Shown: piece by piece, positions 9,901 to 18,433 of the stretch
How positions within the stretch are numbered: the first letter of the stretch is position 1
How the letters are laid out: each line of letters starts with the position of its first letter
Source: Aphidius gifuensis
Lineage: Eukaryota > Arthropoda > Insecta > Hymenoptera > Braconidae
DNA length: 64,000 bases
Assembly (NCBI RefSeq): GCF_014905175.1
Contig: NC_057791.1
Coordinates: forward strand, 7,078,492 to 7,142,491
Direction: 5' to 3'
The notes under the pieces: model-generated
What the model was told of the DNA's origin: nothing
Databases searched by the model: none
What the model saw: only the letters and a program-made list of their open reading frames with translations
Translations under genes and position numbers: made by a program

Positions 9901-11252
9901 CATTTAATATTTGTGGTATTAAAAGCGTTATTAAAATTTACCATATTATTTGTAATTTTAAATTCAATGCCAATTAAATTATTCAATGACTTACCGGTTG
10001 CTATTATTTTACTATTTTTACTTATTTCAACCTTTTCTTGATCAAAAGTAACTTTCATCCCAGCTTGTTGTAGTCTACGCACCGACAATAGATTATGTGG
10101 TAGATCTGGACAATAGAGGACGTCATGTATCTCTCCCTTTTGTCCCATGTTGGTTGTTACACTCAGTGTGCCTCTTTTTGTTGCACTTATAAAGGCTCCA
10201 TTCTTTGCAACGGATATCTTTATTTCGGATTTTAAGTCTGTGAAATTTTTAGCACACTCTTTATCATTAATAAAGTGGTCTGAGGCACCAGAATCTAAGA
10301 TAAAAAGTATTTTATCTTTAGTTTTTAAATCCGTATTAAAGTCTCCAGCCATAAATGCAAAGTCTGATGATGTTTCATCCGGCTGATTGCCACTTTGAGG
10401 TTGCTCATTCATCACCCGTGCGTTTTGTGCTGTTTTATTATTTTCTTCTCGTTGATATCTATTGTTCACACGGTTGTTATTGAGGTAACGGCAGTCAGGC
10501 CTGATATGGCCTTTTCGCCCACAATGATGACATTTTGGCTCAGTAGAATTAGAATGCCTTCTTGGAAATTGCCCTTTATTTTGGCCTTGTTGATAATTTT
10601 TATAGACTCTATTGGTCTTGAAATTATTTTTCTTCGTAAAAATAGTTGTCTTTTCACTGTACAAAACCTTTTTGCTTGTATCACGACCTTCATCTCTTAA
10701 TTTTACTTCATGATCCAATAACCGGATTTTTACATTATTCAATCTTAATTGATCTTCTGTGAGAGTTTCAATTGCAGTAATCACACCGTCATAAGATGTT
10801 GGTAGTGAAGCTAGCAAATATGCCACTTGATCAACTTCGGGAATTTGTGCCCCTGATGATCTGAGTTCAATCATTAAATCATCAAATTCACAAAAATGTT
10901 GCACTAAAGGCGTATCACTTTTTAGTTTAAAGAACACTAGTTTCTTTCTCATTGCTAATTGTTTTGCAACACTCACACGTTCATAAATAGAGTCTAAGTT
11001 TTGAAAAATTTCTCTCGCGGTCAGACCTGCTCTCGCAAGACCGAGTAGAGAATCAGAGAGGTTCGCTATGATCGCACCCCTGGCAAGACGGTTTTTATGA
11101 ATCCACGGCTCATCTGGTTCTTCCGGAGCATCTTCGTCAATAACACTCATTGTATTTATCTCAGTTAAGAGTTCTCTCATACGACTTTTCCACACACCAT
11201 ATTTGTCACCATTAAATTGTACAATGTTACGAATGAATTTACTTCTATCCAT
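6939..11252 (-). CDS. gag-pol: Copia-type Gag-Pol polyprotein, intact
   Basis: A single 1437-residue ORF starts at the ATG at 11252, 69 nt inside the 5' LTR boundary. The N-terminal Gag (about 1-235, UBN2-like) is followed by a CCHC knuckle CHHCGRKGHIRPDC at 241-254. An aspartic protease motif LDSGASDHF lies at 319-327. The integrase zinc region has H...H (459-464) and CEAC (495-498), then the DDE core with HSDVCG (525-530) and DNGREY (590-595). Reverse transcriptase runs from about 935, with MDVKTAFLNG (1033-1042), LYGLKQAARCW (1071-1081) and YVDD (1120-1123). RNase H has DSDWGG and TEAEYMAL (near 1285 and 1327). The order protease, integrase, RT, RNase H is diagnostic of Ty1/copia. Residues 770-832 contain three near-identical copies of a roughly 20-residue linker repeat. 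No internal stop or frameshift is visible. Confidence 0.97.
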   Translation of the reverse strand: MDRSKFIRNIVQFNGDKYGVWKSRMRELLTEINTMSVIDEDAPEEPDEPWIHKNRLARGAIIANLSDSLLGLARAGLTAREIFQNLDSIYERVSVAKQLAMRKKLVFFKLKSDTPLVQHFCEFDDLMIELRSSGAQIPEVDQVAYLLASLPTSYDGVITAIETLTEDQLRLNNVKIRLLDHEVKLRDEGRDTSKKVLYSEKTTIFTKKNNFKTNRVYKNYQQGQNKGQFPRRHSNSTEPKCHHCGRKGHIRPDCRYLNNNRVNNRYQREENNKTAQNARVMNEQPQSGNQPDETSSDFAFMAGDFNTDLKTKDKILFILDSGASDHFINDKECAKNFTDLKSEIKISVAKNGAFISATKRGTLSVTTNMGQKGEIHDVLYCPDLPHNLLSVRRLQQAGMKVTFDQEKVEISKNSKIIATGKSLNNLIGIEFKITNNMVNFNNAFNTTNIKCNIKYNLWHERLGHIGKNKFLELKNKNMVDDIEVIDKIIPGNELCEACINGKQARLSFNKVKNKNYIKRPLLNVHSDVCGKISPTTINNKNWFVLFIDEYTHYCVTYLMTYKSDVFSMFKDYIAKSEARFNSKIVNLYIDNGREYLSDEMKEYCVNKGISYHLTVPRTPQLNGVSERMVRTITERARAILSGAKLKTYLWGEAVLTATYLINLTPTKGLKQNKTPYEMWHDRKPKLKYLRVFGSTVYVHDKISKAKFDDKSWKGILVGYEPNGYKVWNCKNNKFLTVRDVIIDETNFLKTRPNIESCEIETNSDTETDWLKSVDCLKSSNNKLDQIKTDTVKSVDCLKSSNNKLDQIKTDEIKSVDSLKSSNNNKLDSNTTDKIISEKDLHNVELNKLNVDNDKSTTDNNKKRKFNIESDLNVNNVPYNNNDKHNDNIRRSNRIETRPNINYNEDDLFDYQFACANLTTYNIPESYKDIKNMKDKDEWEKAINDEINSLILNKTWTLVQRPENKNIIDCRWVFTIKNDEFGNPLKYKARLVARGFSQEYLTDYNETFAPVARISTFRFLLAYANQHNLLIHHMDVKTAFLNGILKEEIYMKIPEGVKKINDSQVCKLNKALYGLKQAARCWFETFEVALKEKGFVNSLVDRCLYILDKKDILKNIYVILYVDDLVIVTANIERMKIFKNYLMNKFKMVDLKEIKLFLGIRITRSDGQISLDQNAYIKTVLTKFKMLDCNPVQTPVESKLNFESLNVKENSDLPCRNLIGCLMYLMLCTRPDLSASVNILSRYLNNNNKELWNCLKRILRYLKGTNDLKLTYTRNSYKEILIGYVDSDWGGSDTNNRRSTTGYIFKLFENCTICWNTKRQTSVAASTTEAEYMALYEAVREAMWLRSLAESIKISISKPIVLFEDNNGCISIANNPTCHKRSKHIDIKYHFSREQIENNKIKLLHVSTGNQLADILTKPLPGTKFMELRSGLGLSQFE

Positions 11253-11307
11253 TTTTATTTTAATTAATTAAACACTTTGACTTTTAACTATTGTAACTAT
11301 ACGTCAA

Positions 11308-11321
11308 CTGGGCCCATAACC
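11308..11321 (-). promoter_or_regulatory. Copia primer-binding site (initiator tRNA-Met half)
   Basis: Directly inside the 5' LTR, the element strand reads GGTTATGGGCCCAG. This matches the Drosophila copia site, complementary to the anticodon-stem region of initiator tRNA-Met rather than a tRNA 3' end. Priming by a cleaved tRNA half is known for copia; its use here is inferred. Confidence 0.8.
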
Positions 11322-11668
11322 TGTTGGAAGTTGGGTTAAAAGACAAAGTGAAATACACAAGACAAATATAGTTTATATTATATTTATTTAAATGGTCACG
11401 AGAGTGTACGTCCCTTTCAGCATCAGCAAGCGAACTAACAATGTATAAAGAAAATCAGAAAACGTAAACCCGAAAAAGTAAGATGTAATATTTTATTCTT
11501 CCTGGAATACTAGAGTTTCTCTTCTTGTGTCCTTGAACGTTGTATACCTGAAAATGATGGACAAGCAATTTTTCACGCTGATACTTTTAACTACTCTTTT
11601 GCCGACTTTACTGAAACATGACATTGCACTTCAATATTTATCTTTTGCATTAGATACGCTTTCCAACA
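11322..11668 (-). repeat. Copia 5' LTR
   Basis: This 347-bp repeat lies upstream of the polyprotein on the - strand, directly bordered by the primer site at 11321 and the AAGTT duplication at 11669-11673. Confidence 0.95.
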
Positions 11669-14632
11669 AAGTTAGTGCTTAAACCGTCTGGCTTGGTAGA
11701 AATTCCAGTTGAGACGTTGGCAGCTCTACCAACCCCGATCCCGAAACTTCGCGCCTTTTACCTTAACATAATAGTTGAACCGATAATAATTCGAGCCTTG
11801 GTTGACTCAGGAGCAAACCGAACCTTTGCTGGGCTCGAAACGTCCCAACTCCTCATTCAGTCCGGTTTCAAACAACGTGATGTACTCCCGCGTCATGTTA
11901 TGACTGCGTCAGGGCTTCTCGAAACAATTAATACCGCGGTTACAATCCAAGTTGAAGTTGAAGGAAAATCCACCCCTATGGACGCATTGATTCTACCCAC
12001 CATGTCCGAGGACTTTATCCTAGGGTTAGACTTTCTTCAGGCCGCCGGAATGGTTATTGACTTTAGTGACCGATTCTGGTACTATCATGACAACCCAGAG
12101 CGAAAGTTCTTGTTTGTGCCCGTTGATAAAGTAGCTCAGGTCGTACAGATGAACGGACTCAGTACCCTTACTCCCTCCGAGTAGCTTCAATTGGAACAGT
12201 TCTTAGCCAAGGAACTACCTAATCGATGAGGATAAATTCCCCATAACCCACATCACACAGCACCACATAGACGTAGGTGAAAGCCCCCCCCCCCCCATTA
12301 GACAAAAGCCCTAACCCGTGCTAACCCAGCAATGTGTGGTGTCATGAAAGAAAAAGTGGACTAAAAGTTAAAAACCGGAATAATTGCAGCTTCACAGAGT
12401 GAATGGGCGAGCCCCGTTGTTCTAGTTCCAAAAGGGAAAGGTAACATCGGTTTTGTGTTGATTATCGTAAGGTAAACGCGGTGACGAAGAAAGATGCATA
12501 TCCAATCCCTGATATGTCTTCCATCCTGGACGAGGTACGGAGAGCCTATTTTATCACCACAATCGATTTATCACAAGCTTTCTTTCAAATTGCCCCAACA
12601 CCAAGGGATCATCATGTGAGATAACCGCCTTTGTCGTCCCTGGCTACGGCCTTTACCATTTCCTGCGCATGCCATTCGGATTGTCCAATAGTCCTGCGAC
12701 GATGCAGCGACTCGTTGATAAATTGATAGGTCACAAGTATTATCCTAAGGTTTTTGTTTACTTGGATGATATAATCATAGTGAGACAACTATTCGCGGAA
12801 CATCTGTCATATTTGAAAAAGGTGCTAACTAATTTGCGAAGTGCTAATCTTGCCATTAACCGCAAGAAAAGCCATTTTTGCTGCGCACAGGTGAAGTACC
12901 TGGGCTTTGTTGTAAATCGCGACAAAACCTCCCCCGTGGTAAACTACCGGCCTCGAAAAACATCCGCGAACTTCGTCGTTTCTTAGGGATGGCTTCTTGA
13001 TACCGAAGGTTTATCCCGGAGTTTGCAACCTTGGCCGAGCCCCTTACTCGATTAACCAAGAAAGACGTTGATTGAGAATGGAAAGAGCTCCAAATCAATA
13101 GTTTCCGCGCCCTGAAAATTAAATTGACCACGGCCCCAACCCTTGCATGCCCAGATTTTACCCTTCCCTTTACCCTTCAAACAGACGCAAGTAGTGTTGG
13201 ACTCGGAGCAGTGTTAACTCAAGAGTTCAATAAGGTCGAAAAGGTAATCGCGTATACTAGTCGCATGATGTCCGAGACCGAAACGCGTTACTCTGTTACC
13301 GAGCATGAATGTCTAGCGATTATTTGGGCCATACGGAAATTTCGGTGTTATTTAGAGGGTTATAAATTCACCGTTATTACAGACCACAGTAGTCTCCGTT
13401 GGCTTAACAACTTGCGTAACCCCACCGGTAGATTGTCCCGCTGGGCATTAAAATTGATGCAATACGATTTCGAGATAATTCGCCGTAAGGGAGCCCTCCA
13501 TCATGTCCCAGATGCTCTTTCACGGATTCCCGATCAACAAATTGAGGCCCAAAACTTGACTGATGTTAAGGATAAAAGGTATCGAAAGGTGGAGTCATCC
13601 CCGGATAGTTACCCCGACTGGCAGATCATTGGTGGCCAACTATATTTTCATAGACCTTTATCTTACATATCAGTTGAGATCCCCGACCTGACTGCCTGGA
13701 AATTGGTAATGCCCCGTCATTTTCGCGAACGAGTCGTGTTGGAATGCCATATGGGCCACCCCCATATGGGCCACATGTGTATTGATAAAACTTATCGCAA
13801 AGTCTCTACCTTGTATTATTGGCCTAATAAGTAGCGTCGATAGTTCCCCGTTGCGAGATTTGCCAAAAGGCTAAGTTTGACCAAGGCAAACCACGCGGTT
13901 TGATGGGCACCCGCGTTGTACAAGAACCTTGAGCAATCGTGGCTGCCGATATTGTTGGTCCACTTCCCTGTTCTCGAGCTGGTTATGTGTATCTTCTGGT
14001 TATGCAGGACCAGATGACTAAGTTCATAGAACTGGCCTCCCTCTGTCAAGCCACGGGAAAGGTCATCCGCAAAAAACTCGAGGACCTCATTTTATTTCGC
14101 CATGGTACTCCCCGAATTTTAATTACTGATAACAGCACAGAATTTGTAAATAAGGAGATTAAATCCTTGGCTATCTGAGCCGTTACAAAATACCCTCCCA
14201 TATCACCCCCAAGCAAATCCAGTGGAACGGGTAAACCGTGACCTCAAGACAATGCTTTGCGAATTTCTTGATGGGAATCACCGTGACTGGGATCACTATT
14301 TGCCCGAGTTTAGGTTTGCCTATAACACAGCTTATCACGACTCACTCTTATCCACCCCTTCGTTTCCCAACGCTGGGCGCGAACCTCGTCAGCCCCATAC
14401 CCTTCGTAACGAGGTCGATGATGGCCTGCTTGTCACCCCCATCCCCTTGGCCGAATGGAATAAGAAAATGAAAAGACTCAACGGCCTACGCCGAGCCCTA
14501 ATCTATGCCCGATGTGAGGCTGAACTGAAGCAGTCCACCCAATATAATACCCACCGCCGCAAAGTTGAATTTGACGTAGATGGAACAAGCCGAAGTGGGA
14601 GTATTGGAACCCGTGGTACTCGCTACTCTTGA
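11669..14632 (+). pseudogene. pol: gypsy copy 1 pol (protease, RT, RNase H, integrase), disrupted
   Basis: Pol resumes after the Copia insertion; its first part is at 6236-6386. The protease has ALVDSGANRTFAG near 11800 and a downstream ILGLDF. RT is badly frameshifted between 12185 and 13100. The preserved piece 12669-12986 contains MPFGLSNSPATMQR and the YLDD active site. RNase H spans 13124-13834 (QTDASSVGLGAVL, ETRYSVTEHECLAI, TDHSSLRWL). It runs into the integrase zinc region with a tandemly doubled MGHPHMGH stretch. The integrase core has ADIVGP near 13945 and DNSTEF near 14130, then NRDLKTM and FAYNTAYHDS after 14222. The order RT, RNase H, integrase is diagnostic of Ty3/gypsy. At least four frame breaks or stops (12184, about 12990, 13834, 14178) make it nonfunctional. 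Confidence 0.9.
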
Positions 14633-15566
14633 GACCACAACACCAGCACCATTGGTTGGTGAGATGCAGCATCAAAATGAGACCACACCACCAATTTTGT
14701 CATCTGCAGAGGGTTCGATGCCGCACGAGATGGTTACATCAGCTGATGTGGATACTGTCACAACACCCACCATCACACCACGTCAGCCAGTTGCTGGTAA
14801 AGATTTAGCAAAGCTTGCAGACGGTGGAGCTGGTATCCTCAGTGACGTTAGTGAATCGGAGTTTAGTATTAGCGACGTAGAGATAGGGGATATTACGTTT
14901 GAACACAGCAATGACGAATTGATGTAGCCCACTAATCCACCCCTTCCCGAAGCAGTTGTGGAGTCATCCTCTGCAGGCCTTCAGCCAATCCCCCACAGCT
15001 CACCAAACACTGATTGTCTTGACCTCGGCCTCTTATTTGAAAAGGATTTCAAGGAGATGGTAAGTTCGGAGCCATCCACTGTCCAAATAACTGCCTAAAA
15101 ATTCGAATCGCTGGACCCACGACCAGGTGAAAACTACCATTTTACCTTTGTTAGTTTCGATAAGCCCCTCGATTTTGCGGCCGCCCGTCGACTCAGTGAT
15201 CCCGAATTTTATTTGGATGAGAATCTCAAAATCGTCCGTAGAGTCCAAACCCCTCACTGTGTGGAGTCATCCCCAGTAAGTTTCCCAGAAAAACCCCAAG
15301 CACATAACAGTGTTCCTACTCTTATTGTGGAGCAGTTACCAGCTGCGGGCACATCGCTGATGATGGTTTTCCAGGAACCTGTAGTGCTGCTAGTCACCCT
15401 TCCGGTGCGATTCTCAAAGTTCAACCCCCACCCCTCCGTCAAAACCAAGAGGAAACGTATCCGCTGCAGCTTGTGTCACGGTCGTAGCCACCTCCGCAAC
15501 AACTGCCCCGACCGTCCAGCACTTGAGCTCATTGATGAGGTAAGCTCACCCCGATCAGTCGACTGA
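14580..15566 (+). pseudogene. Third ORF downstream of integrase, with CCHC knuckle
   Basis: After integrase two ORF segments (14580-14927 and 15213-15566) share an acidic, Ser/Thr/Pro-rich composition. The second ends in CSLCHGRSHLRNNC, a CX2CX4HX4C zinc knuckle, just before a stop after SPRSVD. In copy 2 the region after the knuckle survives with the same stop (near 22940 on the - strand), suggesting it is the true end. No transmembrane helix or envelope feature is visible. The frames are broken between 14930 and 15210. The role is unknown; a nucleic-acid-binding accessory protein is a guess from the knuckle. Confidence 0.55.
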
Positions 15567-15970
15567 GGTGTGGACGCCCGTTCAGTCTTCTCAGACAAAA
15601 CATCGTCAAGCCCCACTCTCCCTGCAATCCCAGCCTAAAATTACCGCCAATTTTGCTCAACCCTTTTGTAGCCAAGTCATTGTTGCCTTTAAACGCACGA
15701 AAAGGGTCGGGGCGGGGTTATCGTTCAGGACCTTGCAGGGATTTCGATTGCCTTTGGAGAGATCCAAGGTATCCAGGGCCTGGACCTAATGACCTCGCTC
15801 CATGTCGTGATCCCAAATGTAAATGTAAATTGCGTCGTTATTGAGGATATCCTTATTTACATAATTTTTTTTTTTTTTTTTTTTTGTTTGCTTGTTTAGT
15901 CAGTGTTGTGATAGAGGTGATACTCGCTTGGACCACGTATGAATAAAAGAGTACAAAGATTAAATAATAA
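15567..15970 (+). other. gypsy copy 1 3' untranslated tail
   Basis: The stretch is non-coding and aligns with copy 2 at about 22500-22935 (CATGTCGTGATCC, TTGGACCACGTATGAA). It holds a T run of about 22 near 15867-15889. Similarity to copy 2 stops at about 15970, before the expected polypurine tract and LTR start. Confidence 0.7.
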
Positions 15971-16114
15971 TAGGTGTATTCTTTCATGGCGGATTTCCAC
16001 CTCCACCGAATTTCCCTCCTTTTTTTACCCTTACTTTTTTTCTAAAGTGTGCAATGCGCCGCATTTTGGCGCATAGTCTCAATTTCAACGGCGTAGTTAC
16101 ACAGGGACCCTTAC

Positions 16115-16157
16115 CGTGTACATCATTTTTTCGCGCGGGAATTACAGTGTCAGCCAT
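16115..16157 (-). CDS. Possible orphan first exon (MADTVIPARKNDVH)
   Basis: On the - strand an ATG in the context AACAATATGG opens 43 nt of coding sequence ending in G|GTAAGG, a good donor, phase 1. The surrounding 15971-16235 is richer in CpG than its neighbours and contains TTTCGCGCGGGAA, an E2F-like palindrome. No downstream exon was recognised on that strand, since gypsy sequence lies there. It could be the stranded start of a captured or disrupted host gene, or chance. Confidence 0.2.
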
Positions 16158-16235
16158 ATTGTTTACGTTCATCAAAATCGAACATAAAATTTGAAGTGCA
16201 GTGTGATATATTAATTAAAAATAAAAATAACAATG

Positions 16236-17092
16236 TGTAACGAGATGGAGTTGGCGTAACCCAAATTTGTGCTACTGCATCTTTTGCTGCGCACATGGAT
16301 CCGATGACGCTCGAACTTGTACGAGCGCCATCGGAGTAACATTGAGAATCTACGGAAACACCAATGCTCCGTCTCTTCGGTCACTGGCCTTGGCACACAC
16401 CACTTGCAAAAAGTTAAATGCGAAGAGAAATCCAGTTGATATTGAAATATATATTAAAGTTCAAATATCACATTCATTACGTACGAAATAGTATTTATTC
16501 AATTAAGAACAATATGGTTAATAATACACACAATCAAAGTGTTAATATAAAAAATAATAATTAATATAATTCAGAGTTTGCTAATATCACCTGGTGCACA
16601 TGGTGAAGCTATTAGTGAACAACATCATAGATATTAATTATCAAACATCAACAAATTGTTTAATCAATAATCTTGAGAGATATAACAATGTCACCAACTG
16701 GTCTTTATTGCTGATTGATCAACAGCAATAAACAAACAATACAATCAATTGACTTTTGGGGAGCCGTGAAGGCAACTTGGTAGCGTCATCAACTTGGCAT
16801 TGCATCAGCCAACTCATATACGGCGTCACTTGGGGAATCACCATCAACGTCATCAACAACATCAACTGGTATCTGTATGTGTGTGATTAGTATGGAAGTA
16901 TGAATGCGAAATTGCGATATAACAATAATAACATTAAAGTATACTGGTATTAAATTTAAACCTGTTTTGTTTTTTGCTAATTATTATTCACCTGGCCTCA
17001 TTTCAGGTGTAAATTTAATATAGAGTGTAACTTGGTGGTAAAATTTGAATATAAAATGAAATTCAAATAAAATTTTAAAACCACCGGTTACA
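16236..17092 (+). repeat. 858-bp module shared with the Harbinger locus, copy 1
   Basis: The module begins TGTAACGAGATGGAGTTGG and ends at GGTTACAA. It is matched along its length, inverted, at 52369-53226. It includes a 12-bp-stem hairpin at 16301-16334, CATCAACA-type repeats, a stretch CTGGCCTCATTTCAGGTG that resembles a splice acceptor, and the GTGGTAAAATTTGAATATAAA segment. Here it leads directly into the predicted exon-array gene (ATG at 17094). At 52.4 kb it leads into a HARBI1-like transposase. Confidence 0.85.
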
Positions 17093-17093
17093 A

Positions 17094-18369
17094 ATGGATA
17101 ATTCATTGAAAACACATTATTTTTACGATGCAGTGACATATAAAACCTATACGACTGTTGTCAAGCCACAACAATACCAACAATTACAAAATGGTGAGTG
17201 ATTAACCTAAAAACTTTTTTTATTAATATAATCATATGATTTAATTTCTGTTAATAATTATTATAGACCCCAATTATTCTCGTCTGATGTATCAAGAAGC
17301 AAGGAATATATATGAACAAGATAAAATTATGCCAATCTTGCTGATGAATGTCACCTTTAATAATAATAATAATAATACAAAGAAAAATTGTTCAAATTCA
17401 AAATCACAAGTTAATTTCCTGGTAGATGTGAACACAGGAGAAAATATTTTGGGTAAATTAGTATTTTTTTTAATTAAAAAATTTAAATATTTTATAGCTA
17501 AATGTTTACTGTTGTATTTATTTATTGTACCAGATTTGGACATCCAGCCAACAGCATTTTCACAAAGAAAAGCAAGCACAAGTGCTAATGATCATTTTAA
17601 AGCCAACAGTTATACTAGTGCTGGTGGGTTTTAAAAATATTTTGTATTAATTTAAATTATGTAACAACAATAATTTTATTCTTGTTGTATTTTTTAGCTG
17701 CAACAGTCGCAACAGATTTGGACATCCAGCCAACAGCATTTTCACAAAGAAAAGCAAGCACAAGTGCTAATGATTATTTTAAAGCCAGCAGTTATACTGG
17801 ATCTGGTGGGTTTTAAAAATATTTCTTATTAATTTAAATTATGTAACAACAATAATTTTATTCTTGTTGTATTTTTTAGCTGCAACAGTTGCAACAGTTG
17901 CAAGTGAATTGGACATCCAGCCAACAGCATGTTTACAAAGAAAAGCAAGCACAAGTGCCAATCATTATTATAAAGCCAGCAGTTATACTGGATCTGGTGG
18001 GTTTTAAAAATATTTTGTATTAATTTAAATTATGCAACAACAATAATTTTATTCTTGTTGTATTTTTTAGCTGCAACAGTCGCAACAGATTTGGACATCC
18101 AGCCAACAGCATTTTCACAAAGAAAAGCAAGCACAAGTGCTAATGATTATTTTAAAGCCAGCAGTTATACTGGATCTGGTGGGTTTTAAAAATATTTCTT
18201 ATTAATTTAAATTATGTAACAACAATAATTTTATTCTTGTTGTATTTTTTAGCTGCAACAGTTGCAACAGTTGCAAGTGAATTGGACATCCAGCCAACAG
18301 CATTTTTACAAAGATAGGCAAGCACAAGTGCCAATCATTATTATAAAGCCAGCAGTTATACTGGATCTG
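17094..18369 (+). CDS. Predicted spliced gene with tandem phase-1 exon array
   Basis: I do not recognise the product. Seven exons join in frame: 17094-17193, 17267-17452, 17534-17623, 17698-17805, 17880-17996, 18071-18178 and 18253-18369. Every junction has GT/AG ends (GTGAGT, GTAAAT, then GTGGGT donors; TATAG, ACCAG, TTTTTTAG acceptors), and every intron is phase 1. The first two exons encode an N-terminus rich in Y, Q and N (MDNSLKTHYFYDAVTYK..., then an asparagine run). Exons 4-7 encode 36, 39, 36 and 39 residues of one Ser/Thr/Ala-rich repeat (core DLDIQPTAFSQRKASTSAN); exon 3 is a shorter version. The predicted reading frame ends at TAG 18315-18317 in the last exon, giving 257 residues. 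No signal peptide or known domain is apparent. The gene starts immediately after the 858-bp module and ends 65 bp before a gypsy LTR. The N-terminal half weakly recalls accessory proteins of Harbinger elements, but this is speculative. Confidence 0.6.
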
Positions 18370-18433
18370 GTGGGTTTTAAAAATATTTTTCATTAATTCA
18401 AATTATGCAACAACAATAATTTTATTCTTGTTA

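Larger units (their letters stand above)
6387..11668 (-). mobile_element. Copia LTR retrotransposon, nearly intact
   Basis: The element is 5282 bp with two 347-bp LTRs (TGTTGG...CCAACA) that differ at three positions. It is flanked by a 5-bp target duplication, AAGTT, at 6382-6386 and 11669-11673. On the - strand it runs 5' LTR, primer site, one Gag-Pol ORF, polypurine tract, 3' LTR. It interrupts gypsy copy 1 at the start of the protease region. Gypsy copy 2 preserves the uninterrupted site near 23450-23465. The nearly identical LTRs and open polyprotein mark it as the youngest insertion in the window. Confidence 0.97.
4096..15970 (+). mobile_element. Ty3/gypsy retrotransposon copy 1, 5'-truncated and split by Copia
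   Basis: The leader, gag, pol and a third ORF are on the + strand, interrupted at 6387-11668 by a Copia element. Order of recognisable parts: leader with core promoter (about 4150-4600), gag with retrotrans_gag and CCHC motifs, then after the Copia insertion protease, reverse transcriptase, RNase H, integrase and a downstream CCHC ORF. Coding frames carry stops and frameshifts, so it is inactive. The 5' LTR and most of the leader are missing, cut off where the foldback fragment ends. It aligns along most of its preserved length with copy 2 (22365-29367, - strand). Its 3' UTR matches copy 2 to about 15970 and then stops. The LTR at 18434-19341 may be its displaced 3' LTR. Confidence 0.9.

Noticed and set aside
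7159..10700. Many + strand ORFs of 60-100 codons
   Set aside because: They are antisense shadows of the intact Copia Gag-Pol on the - strand.
14580..15566. Envelope gene of an errantivirus-like element
   Set aside because: No signal peptide, transmembrane helix or cleavage motif; a CCHC knuckle is present instead.
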